This document shows, piece after piece, positions 8,291 to 17,615 of a DNA stretch of 64,000 nt. The translations under genes were made by a program, and so were the position numbers. This stretch comes from Rhodanobacter glycinis (lineage in GTDB: Bacteria; Pseudomonadota; Gammaproteobacteria; Xanthomonadales; Rhodanobacteraceae). The notes below the pieces were generated by a model. The model made no database searches. It was not told the DNA's origin and saw nothing but the letters and a program-made list of their open reading frames with translations. Where the stretch lies: contig NZ_RCZB01000001.1 of NCBI RefSeq assembly GCF_006438785.1, positions 1,499,912-1,563,911 on the forward strand, given 5' to 3'. How positions within the stretch are numbered: the first letter of the stretch is position 1; each line of letters begins with the position of its first letter.

Positions 8291-8947
8291 ATGGATCGCA
8301 CCACCCGCGAAATGATCGCCAGGCGCTACGACGGTCGGCTGCAGCGATGCCATGTGCGCTGGAAGCTCCGCGTCGACCCCGCGTACGCCGCCACCGCGGC
8401 GGCCATCGCGGGCACCCCGCTGCCGTTGCTCGACATCGGTTGCGGCCTCGGTCTGCTCGGTCAGTACCTGAACGCCATGGGACATGTGCAGCCGTACGTC
8501 GGGATTGACCACGATCACCGCAAGATCGTTGCTGCGCAAAGTGCTGCACATCGCGGCGGACTCGACGCCGTGGTGAACCTGCAACATGCTGGCGCAGATG
8601 AACCCCCCGCCATGCATGGCCACGTTGCCATGCTCGACGTGCTGCATTATCTGAGCGCCGAGCGACAACGCAGTTTGCTGCAGGCAGCCACAGGGCACCT
8701 GGCGCCCGATGGCTGTCTGGTCATCCGCAGTGTGCTGCGCGAACCGAACTGGCGCTTTCATGCCACCCGCGTGGAGGAATTTTTCCTGCGCGTCTCGGGC
8801 TGGATTCCCGGCGGCGCGCAGCACTATCCCACGGCGGCCGAATTGCGCAGGCCGCTGGAAGACGCCGGGCTTGATGTGTGCATCGAATCACTGCGCGGAC
8901 GCACCCCGTACAACAGCTATCTGATCGTGGCGCGGGCGCACCGCTGA
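8291..8947 (+). CDS. Class I SAM-dependent methyltransferase
   Basis: A 218-residue protein with motif I LLDIGCGLGLL (about residues 46-56), an acidic motif II region (VGIDHDHRKI), and a motif IV-like segment AMLDVLHYLSAERQRSLL. The end (YNSYLIVARAHR) is typical of a small-molecule methyltransferase fold. Nothing in the sequence or neighbourhood identifies the acceptor. The start at 8291 follows AGGATCAGG; an in-frame extension upstream overlaps the divergent promoter region and was not used. Confidence 0.75.
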   Translation: MDRTTREMIARRYDGRLQRCHVRWKLRVDPAYAATAAAIAGTPLPLLDIGCGLGLLGQYLNAMGHVQPYVGIDHDHRKIVAAQSAAHRGGLDAVVNLQHAGADEPPAMHGHVAMLDVLHYLSAERQRSLLQAATGHLAPDGCLVIRSVLREPNWRFHATRVEEFFLRVSGWIPGGAQHYPTAAELRRPLEDAGLDVCIESLRGRTPYNSYLIVARAHR

Positions 8948-9098
8948 GGCGTCTTCACGACCCTCGACAACGGTTCCGTTCAGTTTGATCGCCGCCCATG
9001 CAGACGCCGGGCCCTTGTCCCGCTATACTTGCCGGCGCAGTCGCCCTGACTGCTGCGGCGCATTGCCGCCCTTTCCCCTTAGTCTGCAACACGGTATG

Positions 9099-9124
9099 AA
9101 CACTCCGGGTTGCTCAGGAGTGTT
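9099..9124 (+). promoter_or_regulatory. Stem-loop sequestering the rhlE Shine-Dalgarno
   Basis: AACACTCC (9099-9106) pairs perfectly with GGAGTGTT (9117-9124) around a 10-base loop. The right arm begins with GGAG (9117-9120), which is the Shine-Dalgarno of the rhlE ATG at 9127 (6-base spacing). The ribosome site would be masked until the helix is opened, for example by an RNA helicase or ribosome standby binding. A TATACT hexamer at 9024-9029 could be the -10, but no good -35 was found. Confidence 0.55.
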
Positions 9125-9126
9125 AC

Positions 9127-10467
9127 ATGTCTTTTGATTCGCTGGGCCTTGCGCCCGCGTTGCTGCGTGCGCTTGCCGATTACGGCTACACCCAGCCCAC
9201 CCCGATCCAGTCCGCCGCGATTCCGCTGGCACTGGCAGGTCACGACCTGCTCGCCGCGGCCCAGACCGGCACCGGCAAGACCGCCGCGTTCGCGCTGCCG
9301 CTGCTGCAGAAACTGTCCACCAGCGGTCAGACGATGACTCGTCGCCCGCGCGCGCTGATACTCACCCCGACCCGCGAGCTGGCCGCCCAGGTGCATGAAA
9401 ACCTGCGCGACTACGGCAAGCACATGCAGGTCAGCGCCACCACCATCTTCGGCGGCGTCAGCATGGGTCCGCAGATCAATGCGCTGCGTCGTGGCGTGGA
9501 TGTCGTCATCGCCACCCCCGGCCGGCTGATGGATCACATGCAGCAGCGCACGCTGGACCTCTCCGGCGTGGAAACGCTGATTCTGGACGAAGCCGACCGC
9601 ATGCTCGACATGGGCTTCCTGCCCGCACTGAAGCGTATCCTCGTGGCGTTGCCGAAGAAGCGGCAGACACTGCTGTTCTCGGCCACCTTCGCACCGGCGA
9701 TCAAGACGCTGGCGATGGAGTTCATGCACAACCCGCGCGAGATCTCGGTCTCGACGCCGAATGCGGTCGCCACCCTGGTCAGCCATCAGGTGCACCCGGT
9801 CGACACCTCGCGCAAGCGCGACCTGTTGCTGCACCTGCTGTCGGCCGATAGTCGCCGCCAGTCGCTGGTGTTCAGCCGCACCAAGCATGGCGCCGACAAG
9901 CTGGTGACCTACCTCAATGCCTCGGGTCTGCGCACCGCCGCGATCCACGGCAACAAGAGCCAGAATGCCCGCACGCGCGCGCTCAGCGATTTCAAGAGCG
10001 GCCGCGTCACCGTGCTGGTGGCCACCGATATCGCCGCGCGCGGCATCGACATCGAGCAGTTGCCGATCGTGATCAACTTCGACCTGCCGTCGGTCGCCGA
10101 AGACTACGTGCACCGCATCGGCCGCACCGGTCGGGCCGGCATGGAAGGCCTCGCCGTGTCGCTGGTCAGTCACGACGAGTCCGGCCTGCTGTTCGATATC
10201 CGCAAACTGCTCAAGCAGGACATTGCGATCACGCCGATCGCCGGCTACGAGCCGTCCGCACCGCTGCGTCTGGATGCCGGCGCGCCGCGCCCGAAGCAGG
10301 GTGGTGGTGGCGGTGGCGGCGGTGGACAACGTCAATCGCGCGCGCCGCGTCAGGGCAAGCCCGCAGGCGCGGCCCGGCCGAACGGCTATGCGCCCCAGGG
10401 GCGCGGCGATCACGCCGCCGGCAATCAGCGACGTCGTTCGAATTCGCGCCCGGCCGCCAAGGCCTGA
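9127..10467 (+). CDS. rhlE: DEAD-box ATP-dependent RNA helicase, RhlE-like
   Basis: A 446-residue RNA helicase. It has the Q motif (PTPIQ), Walker A AQTGTGKT (45-52), PTRELAAQ, the DEAD box [10 protein letters not shown] (D154-D157), FSATF, and the C-terminal motifs [23 protein letters not shown] and [10 protein letters not shown]. The tail is a Gly-rich run followed by an Arg/Gln/Pro-rich basic region, typical of RhlE and likely to bind RNA. These proteins act in ribosome assembly and RNA turnover in the cytoplasm. The 5' leader hairpin covering the Shine-Dalgarno suggests self-regulation. A strong terminator follows at 10485-10520. Confidence 0.9.
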   Translation: MSFDSLGLAPALLRALADYGYTQPTPIQSAAIPLALAGHDLLAAAQTGTGKTAAFALPLLQKLSTSGQTMTRRPRALILTPTRELAAQVHENLRDYGKHMQVSATTIFGGVSMGPQINALRRGVDVVIATPGRLMDHMQQRTLDLSGVETLILDEADRMLDMGFLPALKRILVALPKKRQTLLFSATFAPAIKTLAMEFMHNPREISVSTPNAVATLVSHQVHPVDTSRKRDLLLHLLSADSRRQSLVFSRTKHGADKLVTYLNASGLRTAAIHGNKSQNARTRALSDFKSGRVTVLVATDIAARGIDIEQLPIVINFDLPSVAEDYVHRIGRTGRAGMEGLAVSLVSHDESGLLFDIRKLLKQDIAITPIAGYEPSAPLRLDAGAPRPKQGGGGGGGGGQRQSRAPRQGKPAGAARPNGYAPQGRGDHAAGNQRRRSNSRPAAKA

Positions 10468-10484
10468 TCGATCGCTCGAGTGAC

Positions 10485-10520
10485 AACGAATGTGGCGGCC
10501 TGATGGCCGCCACATTCGTT
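10485..10520. terminator. Strong terminator hairpin between rhlE and frmB
   Basis: A perfect 16-bp inverted repeat (AACGAATGTGGCGGCC against GGCCGCCACATTCGTT) encloses a TGAT loop. It lies between convergent genes and probably serves both. The flanking T/A runs are short. Confidence 0.75.
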
Positions 10521-10527
10521 TGGAGCC

Positions 10528-11367
10528 TTACGGCAGCAACGTCCCCGCGTGATGGCGCAGGTGATCCTCGATGAAACTGGCGATGAACCAGTAACTGTGG
10601 TCGTAGCCGGCGTGTCGGCGCAGCAGCAGCGGCTGCCCTGCCTCGGCGCAGGCCTGGTCGAACAGTTCGGGTTTCAACTGGGCTTCGAGGAACGAGTCGG
10701 CGTCGCCCTGATCGATCAGGATCGTGCCGGAAAAAGTCTGTCGCCGCACCAGTTCACAGGCGTCATAGTCGGCCCAGGCAGCGGAATCGTCGCCCAGATA
10801 ACGCGGCAATGCCTTGCGCCCCCACGGTACCTGGCTGGGCGCCACGATCGGCGCAAACGCCGACACCGAGCGGTAGCGCCGGGGGTGCTTCAGGGCGATC
10901 GTCAGCGCACCATGGCCACCCATCGAGTGGCCGCAGATGCCGCTGCGCGAGGTGTCAACCGGGAACTGCGCGGCGATCAGTGCAGGCAACTCGTCCGCCA
11001 CATAACTGTGCATGCGAAAGCGCGACGACCATGGCGCTACGGTGGCGTCGACGTAGAACCCCGCCCCCTCGCCAAACTCCCAGTCGCCGGTGGCACCGTC
11101 GATGCCGGTAGCACGCGGACTGGTATCGGGCATCACCAGCACCAGTCCCAGTTCGGCGGCCAGCCGTTGCGCGCCGGCCTTGATCGTGGCGGTTTCCTCG
11201 CTGCAGGCGAGCCCGGCCAGGAAATACAGCACCGGACACAGTTGCCGTGCGGCTTGCGGCGGCTGATACACGGCAAAGCGCATCGGTCCGGCGCAGGCCT
11301 CCGAATGATGCCGGTAAAAGCCCTGCACGCCGCCGTGAAGGCGCTGTTCGGAGATCGTTTCGAGCAT
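10528..11367 (-). CDS. frmB: S-formylglutathione hydrolase
   Basis: A 279-residue esterase-D-family hydrolase that converts S-formylglutathione to formate and glutathione in cytoplasmic formaldehyde detoxification. The catalytic Ser is S148 in GHSMGGHGAL; the acid and base are expected in the IDQGDADSFL and HAGYDHSYWF segments. The motif FLAGLACSEE and the HAGYDHSYWFIASFIEDHL ending are diagnostic of the family. The start at 11367 has GAGG about 7 bases upstream. The usual partner, glutathione-dependent formaldehyde dehydrogenase (frmA), is not in the window. It is divergent from the DeaD-like gene. Confidence 0.9.
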   Translation of the reverse strand: MLETISEQRLHGGVQGFYRHHSEACAGPMRFAVYQPPQAARQLCPVLYFLAGLACSEETATIKAGAQRLAAELGLVLVMPDTSPRATGIDGATGDWEFGEGAGFYVDATVAPWSSRFRMHSYVADELPALIAAQFPVDTSRSGICGHSMGGHGALTIALKHPRRYRSVSAFAPIVAPSQVPWGRKALPRYLGDDSAAWADYDACELVRRQTFSGTILIDQGDADSFLEAQLKPELFDQACAEAGQPLLLRRHAGYDHSYWFIASFIEDHLRHHAGTLLP

Positions 11368-11521
11368 GCGCATCCTCGCGTTCGGCAAGCTGCAGAGCAT
11401 AACCGTGTACCCGCGCCGGATCGCGTTCAGCGATAAGCGGGACGCGCCAGCGCGGAGACTGATAGAATGCACGACTTGCGCGCCGCATTCCCGACGCTGC
11501 CATCCGTTTTGAGGTACCCCC

Positions 11522-13465
11522 ATGTCATCCCCCGTTTCCGACAACGCCCCGGTTCCGTCCGGTTTTGGCGCACTCGCGCTGCACCCTGACGTTCTGCGCG
11601 TCCTCGCCGACGTCGGCTATGAATCGCCCTCGCCGATCCAGGCCGCCACCATCCCTCCCCTGATGGAAGGCCGCGACGTGCTCGGCCAGGCGCAGACCGG
11701 CACCGGCAAGACCGCCGCGTTCGCGCTGCCGATCCTGTCGCGCCTCACCCCGCGCGCCGGCAAGCCGCAGGCACTGGTGCTCGCGCCCACGCGCGAACTG
11801 GCCATCCAGGTGGCCGAAGCGTTCCAGCGTTATGCGGCGCACATCCCCGGTTTCCAGGTGCTGCCGATCTACGGTGGCCAAAGCTACGGCCCGCAGCTGC
11901 ACTCGCTCAAGCGCGGCGTACACGTGGTGGTCGGCACGCCTGGGCGTGTGATCGATCACATGAACAAGGGCACGCTGGATCTGTCCGAGTTGCGTTTTCT
12001 GGTGCTTGACGAAGCCGACGAAATGCTGCGCATGGGCTTCATCGACGACGTCGAGAAAGTGCTGCAGGCGACCCCACCGGAGCGCCAGGTCGCGCTGTTC
12101 TCGGCGACCATGCCCACCGTCATCCGCAAGATCGCCCAGCGCCATCTGAAAGACCCGATCGAGATCAACATCAAGTCCTCGGCCAGCACCACGCCGAACA
12201 TTCGCCAGCGCTACTGGTTCGTCAGCGGCATGCACAAGCTCGATGCGCTGACACGCATCCTGGAGGCCGAACCGTTCGACGCGATGATCATCTTCGCGCG
12301 CACCAAGCAGGCCACCGACGAACTCGCCGGCAAACTGCAGGCACGCGGGCTGGCTGCCGCCGCGATCAACGGCGACATCGCCCAACCGCAGCGCGAGCGG
12401 GTGATCCAGCAGCTGAAAGACGGCAAGCTGGACATCCTGGTCGCTACCGACGTGGCCGCGCGCGGCCTCGACGTGGATCGCATCAGCCACGTGTTCAACT
12501 ACGACATCCCGTACGACACCGAAAGCTATGTGCACCGCATCGGTCGCACCGGGCGCGCCGGGCGCAGCGGCGAGGCGATCCTGTTCGTCAGTCCACGCGA
12601 GCGGGGCATGCTGAACGCGATCGAACGGGCCACCAAGCAGCCGATCGAGCAGATGCAGCTGCCGTCGGTCGACGTGGTCAACGACGTGCGCATCGGCAAG
12701 TTCAAGCAGCGCATCAGCGACATGCTGGCGCAGGGCGACCTCGGCCAGTTCCAGCAGCTGATCGAGCAGTACGAACAGGAACACAACGTGCCAGCGCTCG
12801 AGATCGCCGCCGCGCTGGCGCGCATCGCCCAGGGCGACCAGCCGCTGCTGCTGGCCCCGCCGAAGCGTGAAAAGTACGAACCCGCCTCGCGTGAGCGCGT
12901 CGACCGCGCAGTGCCACGCGAGCGCACGAGCAGCGAGCGACGTCCGCCAAGTGGACGCGACGCAACCGCCGCCAGCCATCCGCCACGCGAGTCCAGGCCG
13001 CATGAACAGCGGCCGCGCGAACACGGCGCGCATGAGAACGCACCACCGCGACACAGCGCGCATGAAAGCACCCCGCCGCGCGACTTCGGTCATCGCCCGG
13101 TGCGCGCGCATGCCACCGAGGAAGGCAAGCGCACGTATCGCGTCGAGGTCGGTCACGAACACGGCGTGAAGCCGGGCAACATCGTCGGTGCGATCGCCAA
13201 CGAGGCCGGCCTGGAAAGCCAGTTCATCGGCCGCCTCAGCATCCGCGACCATTACAGCCTGATCGACCTGCCCGACGGCATGCCGGCAGAAGTGTTCGAG
13301 CACCTCAAGAAAGTGTGGGTGGTGCAGCAGCAGTTGCGCATCCACGAATGGGACGGCACCGACACCGGCACCAGCGCACCGCCATCGCACAAGCCGGGCG
13401 GCTTCAAGAAACCCGGCAGCTTCAAGCCGCGGCCGAGCGGCGGCAAACCGCCGCGTCGCAAGTAA
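11522..13465 (+). CDS. deaD: DEAD-box ATP-dependent RNA helicase, DeaD/CsdA-like
   Basis: A 647-residue cold-shock-type helicase. It has AQTGTGKT (57-64), PTRELAIQV, VLDEADEMLRMG, FSATMP, IIFARTKQATDEL, VATDVAARGLDVDR and [11 protein letters not shown] DbpA-like RNA-binding domain occupies about residues 536-610 (TYRVEVGHEHGVKPGNIVGAIANEAGL begins it). Between the core and this domain, residues about 448-536 form a low-complexity Arg/Glu/His/Pro linker with loosely repeated HE..PPR units. The tail is basic (KKPGSFKPRPSGGKPPRRK). It acts in ribosome biogenesis and mRNA unwinding. The length matches family members near 600-650. Confidence 0.9.
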   Translation: MSSPVSDNAPVPSGFGALALHPDVLRVLADVGYESPSPIQAATIPPLMEGRDVLGQAQTGTGKTAAFALPILSRLTPRAGKPQALVLAPTRELAIQVAEAFQRYAAHIPGFQVLPIYGGQSYGPQLHSLKRGVHVVVGTPGRVIDHMNKGTLDLSELRFLVLDEADEMLRMGFIDDVEKVLQATPPERQVALFSATMPTVIRKIAQRHLKDPIEINIKSSASTTPNIRQRYWFVSGMHKLDALTRILEAEPFDAMIIFARTKQATDELAGKLQARGLAAAAINGDIAQPQRERVIQQLKDGKLDILVATDVAARGLDVDRISHVFNYDIPYDTESYVHRIGRTGRAGRSGEAILFVSPRERGMLNAIERATKQPIEQMQLPSVDVVNDVRIGKFKQRISDMLAQGDLGQFQQLIEQYEQEHNVPALEIAAALARIAQGDQPLLLAPPKREKYEPASRERVDRAVPRERTSSERRPPSGRDATAASHPPRESRPHEQRPREHGAHENAPPRHSAHESTPPRDFGHRPVRAHATEEGKRTYRVEVGHEHGVKPGNIVGAIANEAGLESQFIGRLSIRDHYSLIDLPDGMPAEVFEHLKKVWVVQQQLRIHEWDGTDTGTSAPPSHKPGGFKKPGSFKPRPSGGKPPRRK

Positions 13466-13620
13466 CCGTTCCGGATCGCGCCGCTCGCCCCTTGCCAGCG
13501 GCGCGAACATCTTGTCTTTGCGATTGATGCACGCTGAAACAGGAAGGCGACAGGCCGCTCGATAAGCACCCTCGCGACAACGTACCATCGGCCGGATCAT
13601 CGCCGCTGCGAAACCGCCGC

Positions 13621-15234
13621 ATGTCCAGCCCTTCCGTCGAACACCGCCAGCTCAGCCGTGCCGAACCGTGTCTTGCCGGTCTCACACCGGCGGCCGTGCG
13701 ACAGTTGCGGGTCGCGGCGCATGCCATCCGTGATGGTGCCGAAGGCACCGCAAGGCAGGCTCTGGATGCTGTCCTCGCCATGACGCCGGAGCATCCGGAA
13801 GCGTTGCGGCTGTACGGCATCCTGCACACCCGCGCGCAACGACATGCCGAAGCGCAGGCCGCGCTGCAGCGGGCCATCGCGCAATGGCCGGACTACGCGC
13901 TGGCCCATTCGGATCTGGGCAATGCACAACAGGCAGCCGGCGAAATGGAGGCGGCGTTCGCCAGCTGGCGACACGCCTGTGTGCTGGCGCCGGAGGCAGC
14001 GATGCCGTGGTTCAACCTCGGCCGCAATCTGCAGCAACATGGCGATACCGACGGAGCGATCGAAGCGCTGCAGCAGGCGCATGCACTGACGCCGGATTTT
14101 TTGCCCGCGTTGATCCTGCTTGGCGACGCACTGGTGCACGCCGGCCGTTTCGACGATGCCGATGCACGCTATCGCGCGGCACTCGCGTTGCATCCGGCCT
14201 GCGGCGACGCCTGGCGTGGGCTGGCAAACATGAAGACGCGGCCCTTGTCCGAGACCGATCGCGAGCAGCTGGCGACGGCGCTGCGTCGCACCGACATCAA
14301 TCCGCCTGACCGCATCGCGATGGGCTTCGCGCTGGGCAAGGTATGCGAAGACCAGGGTAACCATGAGCGGGCGTTTGCCGCACTGAATGCAGCCAACGCG
14401 CAGCTGCGCGAGCTGGCGACATGGCATGCCGGGGCGTTCCACACGCACGTCGACGCGATGCTCGCCGCCTCGGCCAGACTGCCGGCACCGGCGGATGCCA
14501 CGCTCGGTCACGAGGTGATCTTCATCGTCGGGCTGCCGCGCTCCGGCTCCACCCTGTTCGAGCAGATCCTCGCCGCCCATCCCGACGTCGAAGGCGCCAG
14601 TGAGCTGCCCGATCTGGAACAGGTGCTCAGCGAGGAATCCGCTCGTCGCCGCCAGCCGTTGCTGCAGTGGATCGGTATCGCCAGCGCCGACGACTGGCAG
14701 CGACTGGGCCAGCGCTATCTGGAACGCACCGCGCGCTGGCGCCAGGCCAAGCCGCGACATACCGACAAGCTGCCGTCGAACTGGCTGCTCAGCGGCGTGC
14801 TCGCTGCGATGCTGCCCGGCGCGCGCATCGTGGACGCCCGCCGCGATGCGCTGGAGGCCGGCTGGTCCTGCTACAAGCAGCAGTTCTACCGGCTACCTCA
14901 TTTCGCCTGCACCCTGACCGACATAGCCGCCTATATCCGCGACTACGAGCGCGTGATGGCGTTGTGGCAGGCCGCCGATCCGCAACGCATCCGCATCCAG
15001 CGCTACGAAGCGCTGCTGGCCGGGCCGGAGCATGAGATCCGCGCGCTGCTGGCGTTCTGCGGGCTGCCGTTCGATCCAGCCTGCCTCGACTACCACCAGG
15101 CAACGCGCAGCGTGCGCACCGCCAGCGCGGCGCAGGTGCGGCAACCGCTGCAACGCGATACCGCACGCGCGGCCCATTACGGCACGTTGCTCGATCCACT
15201 GCGATTCGGGCTGGGCATCCCCACGATCAAGTGA
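13621..15234 (+). CDS. TPR-domain sulfotransferase
   Basis: A 537-residue fusion protein. About the first 240 residues contain TPR-like helical repeats (for example ALRLYGILHTRAQRHAEAQAALQRAI and AMPWFNLGRNLQQHGDTDGAIEALQQAH). The C-terminal half is a PAPS-dependent sulfotransferase: the 5'-phosphosulfate loop is FIVGLPRSGST (301-311), with a later DARRDALEAGWSCYKQQF segment and the RIQRYEALLAGPE strand near the 3'-phosphate site. The acceptor is unknown; related TPR-sulfotransferases are common in Xanthomonadales and are thought to modify proteins or surface polysaccharides. There is no signal peptide. It stands alone between deaD and the dioxygenase gene. Confidence 0.8.
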   Translation: MSSPSVEHRQLSRAEPCLAGLTPAAVRQLRVAAHAIRDGAEGTARQALDAVLAMTPEHPEALRLYGILHTRAQRHAEAQAALQRAIAQWPDYALAHSDLGNAQQAAGEMEAAFASWRHACVLAPEAAMPWFNLGRNLQQHGDTDGAIEALQQAHALTPDFLPALILLGDALVHAGRFDDADARYRAALALHPACGDAWRGLANMKTRPLSETDREQLATALRRTDINPPDRIAMGFALGKVCEDQGNHERAFAALNAANAQLRELATWHAGAFHTHVDAMLAASARLPAPADATLGHEVIFIVGLPRSGSTLFEQILAAHPDVEGASELPDLEQVLSEESARRRQPLLQWIGIASADDWQRLGQRYLERTARWRQAKPRHTDKLPSNWLLSGVLAAMLPGARIVDARRDALEAGWSCYKQQFYRLPHFACTLTDIAAYIRDYERVMALWQAADPQRIRIQRYEALLAGPEHEIRALLAFCGLPFDPACLDYHQATRSVRTASAAQVRQPLQRDTARAAHYGTLLDPLRFGLGIPTIK

Positions 15235-15344
15235 TGCACCACGATCGTGCGCTGCCGGCGACACATCGTTTCCGCCAACAGGCTCGGCAAATCTCCGACG
15301 CGCCCCCACCATGACGGCATGGATTCCCGCGGAGCAAACCCCGA

Positions 15345-16169
15345 ATGACCACCCTGCCCAGCCTGTACATCTCGCACGGTTCGCCGATGACCGCGCTGCA
15401 ACCCGGTCTGACCGGCAAACGACTGGCCGAGCTGGCCGCTGTATTGCCGCGACCGAAGGCGATCGTGATGGCCAGCGCCCATTGGCTGTCTCGACGACCG
15501 CAGGTCGGCAGTGCAGCCATGCCCGAGACCATCCACGATTTCGGTGGCTTCCCTGCCGCGCTGTATCAACTGCGCTATCCGGCACCGGGCGATCCGGCGC
15601 TGGCTGAGCGCATTATGCAGTTGCTGGATCACGCCGGCCTGGCCCCGGCGATCCATCCCGAACGCGGTCTGGATCACGGCGCCTGGGTGCCCTTGCGCCT
15701 GCTGTATCCGGACGCCGACATTCCGGTGGTGCCGGTCTCGATCCAGCCGGAACTCGGCCCGGCACATCAGTACGCGCTGGGTCAGGCGCTGGCGCCGTTG
15801 CGCGACGAAGGCGTGCTGGTGATCGGCTCCGGCAGCATCACCCACAACCTGCACGACCTCGGCGCCGGCTACAGCGACGAGCGGCAGGCGCCGTACGTGA
15901 AGCCGTTCATCGACTGGATCGAACAGAAGCTCGCCGCCGGCGATGTCGACGCGCTGCTCGACTACCGCCGCCAGGCACCGTTCGCCGAGCGTGCCCATCC
16001 CACCGACGAGCACCTGCTGCCGTTGTTCGTGGCGTTGGGCGCGGCGGGCGCGAACGCACAAGCGCAACGGATCGACGCGGGCATCGACATGGGCCTGCTG
16101 GCGATGGACATCTACCGCTTCGACGGCCCGACCTCCGACAAATCGCGCGCCCCGCTCACTGCACGATGA
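15345..16169 (+). CDS. ygiD: DODA-type extradiol ring-opening dioxygenase (YgiD-like)
   Basis: A 274-residue member of the LigB superfamily, related to 4,5-DOPA dioxygenases. The N-terminus LYISHGSPMTAL supplies a metal-binding His (H11); further expected ligands lie in ASAHWLSRRP and in LDHGAWVPLRLLYPDA, and SGSITHNLHDL is diagnostic. The reaction would be extradiol cleavage of a catechol with a single metal ion, but E. coli YgiD has little known physiological role. Its last 14 bases overlap, tail to tail, the end of the cupredoxin gene on the other strand. Confidence 0.85.
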   Translation: MTTLPSLYISHGSPMTALQPGLTGKRLAELAAVLPRPKAIVMASAHWLSRRPQVGSAAMPETIHDFGGFPAALYQLRYPAPGDPALAERIMQLLDHAGLAPAIHPERGLDHGAWVPLRLLYPDADIPVVPVSIQPELGPAHQYALGQALAPLRDEGVLVIGSGSITHNLHDLGAGYSDERQAPYVKPFIDWIEQKLAAGDVDALLDYRRQAPFAERAHPTDEHLLPLFVALGAAGANAQAQRIDAGIDMGLLAMDIYRFDGPTSDKSRAPLTAR

Positions 16170-16551
16170 TCGTGCCGACCATCATCGGGTGGATCGAGCA
16201 GTAGTAGGCATAGGTGCCCGGCTTGGAAAACGTCACGGCGTAGGAGTCGCTGGTATCCAGCCCCTTCGAGGAAGCGAACAGCGAGCCGGCACTGGTGATC
16301 ACGTGCGGCTCCTCGTCCTGGTTGGTCCATACCACGCGGGTACCCGCCGGCACCGTCAGCGTGGCGGGCGCGAAGGCAAAGTTGCGTATCTCGATCTGCT
16401 GCGTCTGCACCTTCCTGGAGGCAGACGCACTCGCCGCCATCACGGCAGGCGATGCAAGGATGACGCCGCAAAGCACGCCCATCACCAGCAATGTGCCGAG
16501 GCGCCAACGCGGCACGTGCAGTCGTGCATATCCATGGGCGATCGCTTTCAT
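16156..16551 (-). CDS. Cupredoxin (plastocyanin/amicyanin-like), exported
   Basis: A 131-residue blue-copper protein. A basic N-terminus and hydrophobic segment (LGTLLVMGVLCGVILASP) form a signal peptide cleaved near AVMAA. The type 1 copper ligands are visible: H83 in EEPHVI, then C118, H121 and M123/M124 in YYCSIHPMMVG. It probably transfers electrons or binds copper in the periplasm. Its ATG overlaps the stop of the metallophosphoesterase gene (ATGA) and has GGAGG upstream, so the two are translationally coupled. Confidence 0.85.
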   Translation of the reverse strand: MKAIAHGYARLHVPRWRLGTLLVMGVLCGVILASPAVMAASASASRKVQTQQIEIRNFAFAPATLTVPAGTRVVWTNQDEEPHVITSAGSLFASSKGLDTSDSYAVTFSKPGTYAYYCSIHPMMVGTIIVQ

Positions 16552-17489
16552 GACAGCACCTCCTCGGTCACGGCGAGTGCCTGCCTGCCCTGCACATGGC
16601 GCACGTCGCGGATGCCGAGATAGTGATGCAGCGCACCAGGCGCTACCTCCTTCATCGGCCCAGGTCCGGGTCCGACGCCCGGTGTCGGCTGCGGATAGGC
16701 GGTCGAGCGCGCCGTGTAGAACGTGATGTTGCCTTCCACCTTCTGCTGGATCTGGTGGATATGGCCATTGAGCACGCTGACCGAGCCGAACCGCCGCAGG
16801 TACGACATCGCCTCGGTGCTGTCGTCCGTGCCCCAGCCCCACGGCGGATACAGCGGCCACAGCGGCATGTGGGCGAATACCACCAACGGCGTTTCGGCGG
16901 ATAGCCCGGCGAGATCCTTTTTCAGCCAGGCCAGTTGCTCCGCTCCCAGCGAACCCAGTCCCCCGGCCTTGAGGTTGAGCACGTTGATCAAACCGACGAA
17001 GTGCACGCCGCGATGGTCGAAGCTGTACCAGCCACCGGCGCGCTGGCGTTCACCGAAGCGGCGGAAGAATTCGGCACCGTTGTCGCCGATCACGTCGTGT
17101 TCGCCCGGCACGTAGAACACCTTGCGGGTGTGCGAATCCTGCATCACGCCGGCCAGCGTGTCGAACTCCTCGGGCTTCGACAGATGGGTGAGATCGCCGG
17201 TATGCAGCAGAAAGTCCGGGCGTGCAGCCTGCGCATTGACCAGTGCCACCGAGGCACGCAGCGTGCCCACCACATCCATGTTCGGCTCCTTGTGGAAACC
17301 GATATGGGAATCGCTGATCTGCGCGAAGCTGAAACTGGCGTCCGCCATGGATGCCGTCGTCGCGCCATCACCGAACGCCTGGGCGCGCAGCACACCGCCC
17401 TTCATCAGCCAGAGCGTACCGGCGCCGGCCCAGGCCATGCATTTGAGGAACTGGCGGCGGTTGCCGGCTTCGTTGTCGTGGTTTTGCAT
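16548..17489 (-). CDS. Tat-exported calcineurin-like metallophosphoesterase
   Basis: A 313-residue protein with a twin-arginine signal (NRRQFLKCMAWAG, residues 10-22), so it is probably exported folded. The metallophosphoesterase motifs are in order: QISDSHIG (D60, H62), HTGDLTHL, PGEHDV (where the family usually has GNHD), FAHMPLW and NGHIHQ. Substrate is unknown; phosphodiesters or phosphoproteins are possible. The ATG at 17489 has GGAG with 8-base spacing. It is first in an operon with the cupredoxin and is divergent from the ECF sigma gene; the matching promoter is at 17574-17602. Confidence 0.85.
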   Translation of the reverse strand: MQNHDNEAGNRRQFLKCMAWAGAGTLWLMKGGVLRAQAFGDGATTASMADASFSFAQISDSHIGFHKEPNMDVVGTLRASVALVNAQAARPDFLLHTGDLTHLSKPEEFDTLAGVMQDSHTRKVFYVPGEHDVIGDNGAEFFRRFGERQRAGGWYSFDHRGVHFVGLINVLNLKAGGLGSLGAEQLAWLKKDLAGLSAETPLVVFAHMPLWPLYPPWGWGTDDSTEAMSYLRRFGSVSVLNGHIHQIQQKVEGNITFYTARSTAYPQPTPGVGPGPGPMKEVAPGALHHYLGIRDVRHVQGRQALAVTEEVLS

Positions 17490-17573
17490 GATGAACACTC
17501 CGCAGGAGAGAGCGGTCGAACGACTGCTCCGGGAATCGGGAGGCCGCGTATGCCTTGCTGCCCTTCTCCATGC

Positions 17574-17602
17574 ATTACCGATCGTCCGGATCGCCTATTC
17601 CC
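17574..17602 (-). promoter_or_regulatory. Candidate ECF promoter of the metallophosphoesterase-cupredoxin operon
   Basis: On the minus strand GGGAATA (17602-17596) and GGTAAT (17579-17574) are separated by 16 bases. The same two boxes with the same spacing face the sigma gene on the other strand at 17616-17644. Predicted transcription start is near 17567, about 78 bases before the ATG. Confidence 0.65.
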
Positions 17603-17615
17603 GCTTTCGCACATC

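Noticed and set aside
9015..9029. TTGTCC and TATACT hexamers upstream of rhlE as a promoter pair
   Set aside because: They are only three bases apart, far too close; TATACT alone may be a -10 but no -35 fits.
11525..13600. A 691-codon minus-strand frame opposite deaD
   Set aside because: Shadow of the helicase gene; contains mirrored low-complexity sequence only.
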